Assembly (NCBI RefSeq): GCF_029589055.1
Contig: NZ_JARQZP010000007.1
Location: 1,240,001 to 1,304,000 of the forward strand
Length of the DNA stretch: 64,000 nucleotides
Direction: 5' to 3'
From: Vibrio hannami
GTDB lineage: Bacteria > Pseudomonadota > Gammaproteobacteria > Enterobacterales > Vibrionaceae
Notes under the pieces: generated by a model
Database searches by the model: none
What the model was told of the DNA's origin: nothing
The model's input: only the letters and a program-made list of their open reading frames with translations
Position numbers and translations under genes: made by a program
Part shown: piece after piece, positions 60,746 through 64,000 of the stretch
Layout: every line of letters begins with the position of its first letter
How positions within the stretch are numbered: position 1 is the first letter of the stretch

Positions 60746-61654
60746 ATGAACAACAAACTTTTAAAAGCGTTAGTGATAAGCGGCGCCCTAGTGTTGAGTT
60801 CAAATGTTTCTGCGGCACACCTGAATCTCGAAGACGTTGACGTTTGGGGTCTTGATGTTACAGGTAGTGGTGATGTAAATAATGTCACCGCATTCAACTA
60901 TCTTGATTATGATGGTGCTAGTTTCGCGGACTCTACATTTGACAAAGGTGCAGATGCCACTTTGATAGACGCTGGCGATACCTTCGTAGACTACGGTTAC
61001 CTGTTCTCTACAGGCGGTAACTATAACGGGCAAAGTGCTGATTTCGGTGACTATATGGTGACCTCAGTCTTTGATAACTGGACTGGTACCTATACAAATG
61101 CGACGCCTTTCCCATTAGCACCACTTTCTTACGACTTTGAAACTGGTGATTTGACCTGGAAAGTTTGGCAAACAGACGCCAACGGTATTATTCTTGGTTC
61201 CGATATTGATATTCTGACCATGTCTATAGTACATGGTTTTGGTACATTCGTACCTGCTATAGGTGAATACGTTATTGATCTAACCTTCGAAATTAGTGAT
61301 ATCTTGCAAGATAATTATATCTACTACGATATTAACGGTGACGGCATACTAGAGGCATGGGAAGACCTATTCGATGTAGCACTGACTACAGAGCTTGGAC
61401 AGAGTATTTACTATACTACTACTCTCTCTTTTGTTGAGTTAGCAACGGACCCTGAAGCTACTGTAGGTACAATCATCGAACAATACTTCCTACACACAGG
61501 TGAGTTACTGGACTTTGACGGTGCATTCGGTGTTGCTGCAACAAACGATGGTAACCTTGACGCGGCTAAGATTCCAGAGCCTGGAATGCTAAGCTTGATG
61601 GGACTTGGTCTATTAGGACTAGCGGGATTACAACGCCGCAGAAGACAAAGTTAA
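60746..61654 (+). CDS. PEP-CTERM sorting-domain protein
   Basis: A 302-residue exported surface protein. The ATG at 60746 (AAGGATT upstream) gives a signal peptide ending SNVSA-AHLN; the earlier in-frame ATG at 60680 lies upstream of the sigma-54 start site. The mature part is acidic, Asp/Tyr/Gly-rich and beta-like. DINGDGILEAWE at residues 195-206 fits a calcium-binding EF-hand loop. The C-terminus is the sorting signal: PEPG at 277-280, a hydrophobic helix, then RRRR. XrtA (32122) should cleave after PEP. Position and control recall the floc-forming PepA of Zoogloea, but homology is not shown. It has its own promoter and terminator. Confidence 0.93.
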   Translation: MNNKLLKALVISGALVLSSNVSAAHLNLEDVDVWGLDVTGSGDVNNVTAFNYLDYDGASFADSTFDKGADATLIDAGDTFVDYGYLFSTGGNYNGQSADFGDYMVTSVFDNWTGTYTNATPFPLAPLSYDFETGDLTWKVWQTDANGIILGSDIDILTMSIVHGFGTFVPAIGEYVIDLTFEISDILQDNYIYYDINGDGILEAWEDLFDVALTTELGQSIYYTTTLSFVELATDPEATVGTIIEQYFLHTGELLDFDGAFGVAATNDGNLDAAKIPEPGMLSLMGLGLLGLAGLQRRRRQS

Positions 61655-61686
61655 TACCTGAACAGATAATAATTTGGTTCACATAT

Positions 61687-61719
61687 AAGCCCTTGCTTAC
61701 GCAAGGGCTTTGTTTTTTT
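61687..61719 (+). terminator. Rho-independent terminator after the PEP-CTERM gene
   Basis: A 10-bp perfect stem AAGCCCTTGC / GCAAGGGCTT with a TTAC loop, followed by TG and seven T, 33 bp past the stop. It isolates the highly expressed PEP-CTERM transcript from prsK. Confidence 0.92.
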
Positions 61720-61780
61720 AAGCATTTAAATCGGTATTGGCTAATATTAATAAATAAAGACTAACCTTTAAGGCAGTGGT

Positions 61781-63817
61781 TTGAATTTAATACTTAGTGC
61801 TTCAGGCTATATTGTTACCTCTATTGGGTATGCATTTCTTTTGTTGCTGCTGCTCACCACCAGAAAAAATAGCCAACAGAAAACTTTGTTGCTTATCGCT
61901 AGCCTACTAGCTTTTATCTGGTCAGTGACTTGTGCCATCCATGCTACCTATAATTCATCTATGCTACCGAGTCTGGCAAGTGAGTCCCTCCGGAACTTAT
62001 CCTGGTTTCTGCTGATAAGCGTCACCCTAGCCAATTTCAACCATTTTAGTGAAATACTCAAACTCAGTACTCTAACGAAAGTACTTTCCAGTCTGTTTGT
62101 TATAAGCTTTGTATTAGAAGCAAGTTATTTCGTATTTGATACAATTAAATTTAGTCATCTATTCGCTACACATCTCGCTCAGACTGTTGTCGTTCTATGG
62201 GTAATTGAACAACTTTTCAGAAGAACCGAACTCGTCAACCGATGGACGATTAAACCGATATGCCTTGGGCTTGGAATCGCATTTGCATATGATTTTGCCC
62301 TTTATGCCGATATTGTACTTACCAACACTGTAGATTCTCCATTCTGGAATGCCCGTGGCTGGGTCAACATCATTCCTGTTCCGCTTATTTTACTTACTGC
62401 CCGAAGAGTTAAACCCTGGGCATCCCGCGTTTATATCTCTCGAGATGTCGTCTATCACAGCACTCTGCTCACCGCTGCTGGATGTTACCTTGTCACAATG
62501 GCCGTGGCGGGATACTACATCAAATATGTAGGTGGTAGCTGGGGCAGTATGATTCAAAACGTCTTTTTTGCCTTAAGCGGATTGTTGTTAGCTGTACTTT
62601 TTCTCTCTGAGTCCTTAAGAAGGAAACTAAAGGTTTTCATTACCAAACATTTTTACGCCAACAAGTACGAATATAGAGAAGAGTGGGTACGATTTGCGAA
62701 TGTACTGGAGGAAGCCGAAAAATCCCCTTATCAAACCGCACTCAATGCCATGATACGTCCTTTTGCCTGTGAACACGGTGTTATCGTGAGTGTAGAAGGA
62801 GGAAAACTTAAGAAGCTTGCGGATTACAACCACGACACCACGTTAGTTAATGATGTTGAACTGTTATCTGACCTTGTTGTGACCTCAATAAAACATAAGT
62901 GGATAATCGACCTTGAAGAACTCAAGAAGAGTAAGCCTGATGTCCCCTTTGAGTTCAACGCTGAAACTGTTTCTAACGCATGCTTAATTAATCACATTGT
63001 GCCTATCCCCGGACAGGACGGAACGCATTGTGCGTGTCTGTTATCCACACCTAATTCTACTCATGCAATGAACTGGGAAGACAGAGACTTAATGTGGGCT
63101 ATCAGTAAACAACTTTCTGTCTATTTGCATTTGCATAGAAGTAATAAGACATTAAGTGAAAATCAGCAGTTTGACACCTTTAACCGGATGTCTGCCTTTC
63201 TCGCACACGACCTGAAAAACATCCTGGCTCAGCTCCAGTTGCTCTCTAAAAACGCGAAGAAGCACGGAGATAACCCCGAATTTATCGAAGATGCTTTTAT
63301 TACCATAGATTCAGCCGTTAGCAGATTAGACAAAGTAGTTACTCAACTGAGGAAAAAAAGCGTAGAAGACAAGCCTAAAGACTCTGTTTCTATTAACTCG
63401 TCTCTGAAAAGCGCCTGTACCTCACTTTCAAACAAAAAACCGTCCCCTACACTAACAAATCTCAGCGATATCGATTTCACATTAAAGACCGATAAAGAGC
63501 GATTTGACAACGTCTTATCTCATCTTATACAGAATGCTCAGGAAGCTACTGATAACAATGGGAGAGTTGAAGTATCCACTGAACACGACAACTCACACTT
63601 CATGATAAACGTTCATGATGACGGAGTAGGAATGAGTGAGAATTTTATAGAGAACAGACTATTTAAACCTTTTGATACTACTAAAGGAAACTCGGGTATG
63701 GGAATAGGTGCTTACGATGCCAAAAAGCTGGTCAATCAATTAGGTGGGCATATAGAGGTTTATTCTACACCCGGCCAGGGAACCCTGTTTAAGATTATTT
63801 TTCCAATGGTTTCTTAA
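61781..63817 (+). CDS. prsK: PEP-CTERM system sensor histidine kinase PrsK
   Basis: A 678-residue membrane kinase (family as TIGR02916). About eight TM helices occupy residues 5-280, a GAF-like domain spans roughly 310-450, then the dimerisation helix has the phospho-His in FLAHDLKN near 474. The HATPase domain has the N box LIQNAQEATDN near 588, DDGVGMSENF near 615 and GNSGMGIGAYDAKKL near 640. It begins at TTG with AAGG upstream. It is thought to phosphorylate PrsR, which activates sigma-54 promoters of PEP-CTERM genes. prsR follows after 96 bp. Confidence 0.93.
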   Translation: MNLILSASGYIVTSIGYAFLLLLLLTTRKNSQQKTLLLIASLLAFIWSVTCAIHATYNSSMLPSLASESLRNLSWFLLISVTLANFNHFSEILKLSTLTKVLSSLFVISFVLEASYFVFDTIKFSHLFATHLAQTVVVLWVIEQLFRRTELVNRWTIKPICLGLGIAFAYDFALYADIVLTNTVDSPFWNARGWVNIIPVPLILLTARRVKPWASRVYISRDVVYHSTLLTAAGCYLVTMAVAGYYIKYVGGSWGSMIQNVFFALSGLLLAVLFLSESLRRKLKVFITKHFYANKYEYREEWVRFANVLEEAEKSPYQTALNAMIRPFACEHGVIVSVEGGKLKKLADYNHDTTLVNDVELLSDLVVTSIKHKWIIDLEELKKSKPDVPFEFNAETVSNACLINHIVPIPGQDGTHCACLLSTPNSTHAMNWEDRDLMWAISKQLSVYLHLHRSNKTLSENQQFDTFNRMSAFLAHDLKNILAQLQLLSKNAKKHGDNPEFIEDAFITIDSAVSRLDKVVTQLRKKSVEDKPKDSVSINSSLKSACTSLSNKKPSPTLTNLSDIDFTLKTDKERFDNVLSHLIQNAQEATDNNGRVEVSTEHDNSHFMINVHDDGVGMSENFIENRLFKPFDTTKGNSGMGIGAYDAKKLVNQLGGHIEVYSTPGQGTLFKIIFPMVS

Positions 63818-63913
63818 AAATGAACTTTAGTTGTAGGTACTCGTTAGTGGCATATAGGTATTATACTCAAGTAAAGGCACCTTGTTGTCACCATATAAAT
63901 ATAGGGCTGAATA

Positions 63914-64000
63914 ATGGAAACAGTTCTTGTTGTAGAAGATGATTTAGGGATACAAAAACAGCTTAAGTGGGCTTTCTCAGAATACAATATTGTGTTCGCA
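63914..64000 (+). CDS. prsR: PEP-CTERM system response regulator PrsR, N-terminal fragment
   Basis: The first 29 codons of a response regulator cut by the right edge: METVLVVEDDLGIQKQLKWAF holds the acidic pair (ED-D) of a receiver domain and the QKQLKWA helix typical of PrsR (family as TIGR02915). Full-length members add a sigma-54 interaction AAA+ domain and a Fis-type DNA-binding domain. The sigma-54 promoter at 60681 is its likely target. Confidence 0.88.
   Translation, partial: METVLVVEDDLGIQKQLKWAFSEYNIVFA

Overview
The window is a chromosomal stretch of a Gram-negative bacterium, most likely a marine gammaproteobacterium. Reasons: a JUMPstart/ops (RfaH-type) leader, a Vibrio-style norspermidine pathway, a complete exosortase A (XrtA)/PEP-CTERM exopolysaccharide locus with its PrsK/PrsR regulators, and GC-box palindromic repeats (TTCCCACGC-n3-GCGTGGGAA) of a type common in gammaproteobacteria. 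The genus cannot be fixed from sequence alone. Almost everything here serves cell-surface polysaccharide and biofilm-matrix production.

Region 1 (1-13.4 kb, all minus strand) is a Wzx/Wzy-type exopolysaccharide operon. It is read from a JUMPstart/ops leader at 13381-13418 through a WbaP/WcaJ initiating transferase, a short Wza-like export protein, a Wzc-type tyrosine kinase, a DUF2264 protein, Wzx, a GT2, Wzy (frameshifted), a hexapeptide acetyltransferase, a GT4, a WecG/TagA transferase, Gmd and the start of GDP-fucose synthase. The product probably contains fucose or another GDP-mannose-derived deoxysugar. The unit-specific genes (about 2.3-8.6 kb) are visibly more AT-rich than the flanks.

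Region 2 (14.1-20.2 kb, minus) is a norspermidine operon: diaminobutyrate aminotransferase, diaminobutyrate decarboxylase, carboxynorspermidine dehydrogenase (with a C-terminal frameshift) and carboxynorspermidine decarboxylase. A structured untranslated leader precedes it and is a candidate DABA-DC-AT RNA.

Region 3 (20.2-42.2 kb) is the XrtA locus. On the minus strand are an epimerase, an AAA+ ATPase, an outer-membrane beta-barrel protein, a BY-kinase, a chain-length protein and an export lipoprotein. Diverging on the plus strand are the EpsB priming transferase, a deacetylase, a FemAB protein, glycosyltransferases, XrtA, an amidotransferase, an unannotated 31-residue membrane protein, the O-ligase, a sulfotransferase and a GT-A protein.

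Region 4 (42.2-53.5 kb, minus) is a tightly overlapping surface-glycan module: two more sulfotransferases, two flippases, glycosyltransferases, a pyruvyltransferase, a deacetylase-like protein, an ATP-grasp/tyrosine-phosphatase fusion and a GNAT/FemAB-like protein. It suggests a sulfated, possibly pyruvylated glycan.

Region 5 (53.7-64 kb) holds the PEP-CTERM accessory genes: PrsT, a secreted trypsin-like protease (frameshifted at its signal peptide), an acyltransferase-ThiF-nitroreductase trio (the acyltransferase is frameshifted), one PEP-CTERM protein behind a near-perfect sigma-54 promoter, PrsK, and the first 29 codons of PrsR.

Four genes carry apparent single- or dinucleotide frameshifts in short repeats. 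These are either sequencing indels or a burst of inactivation, and are listed separately.
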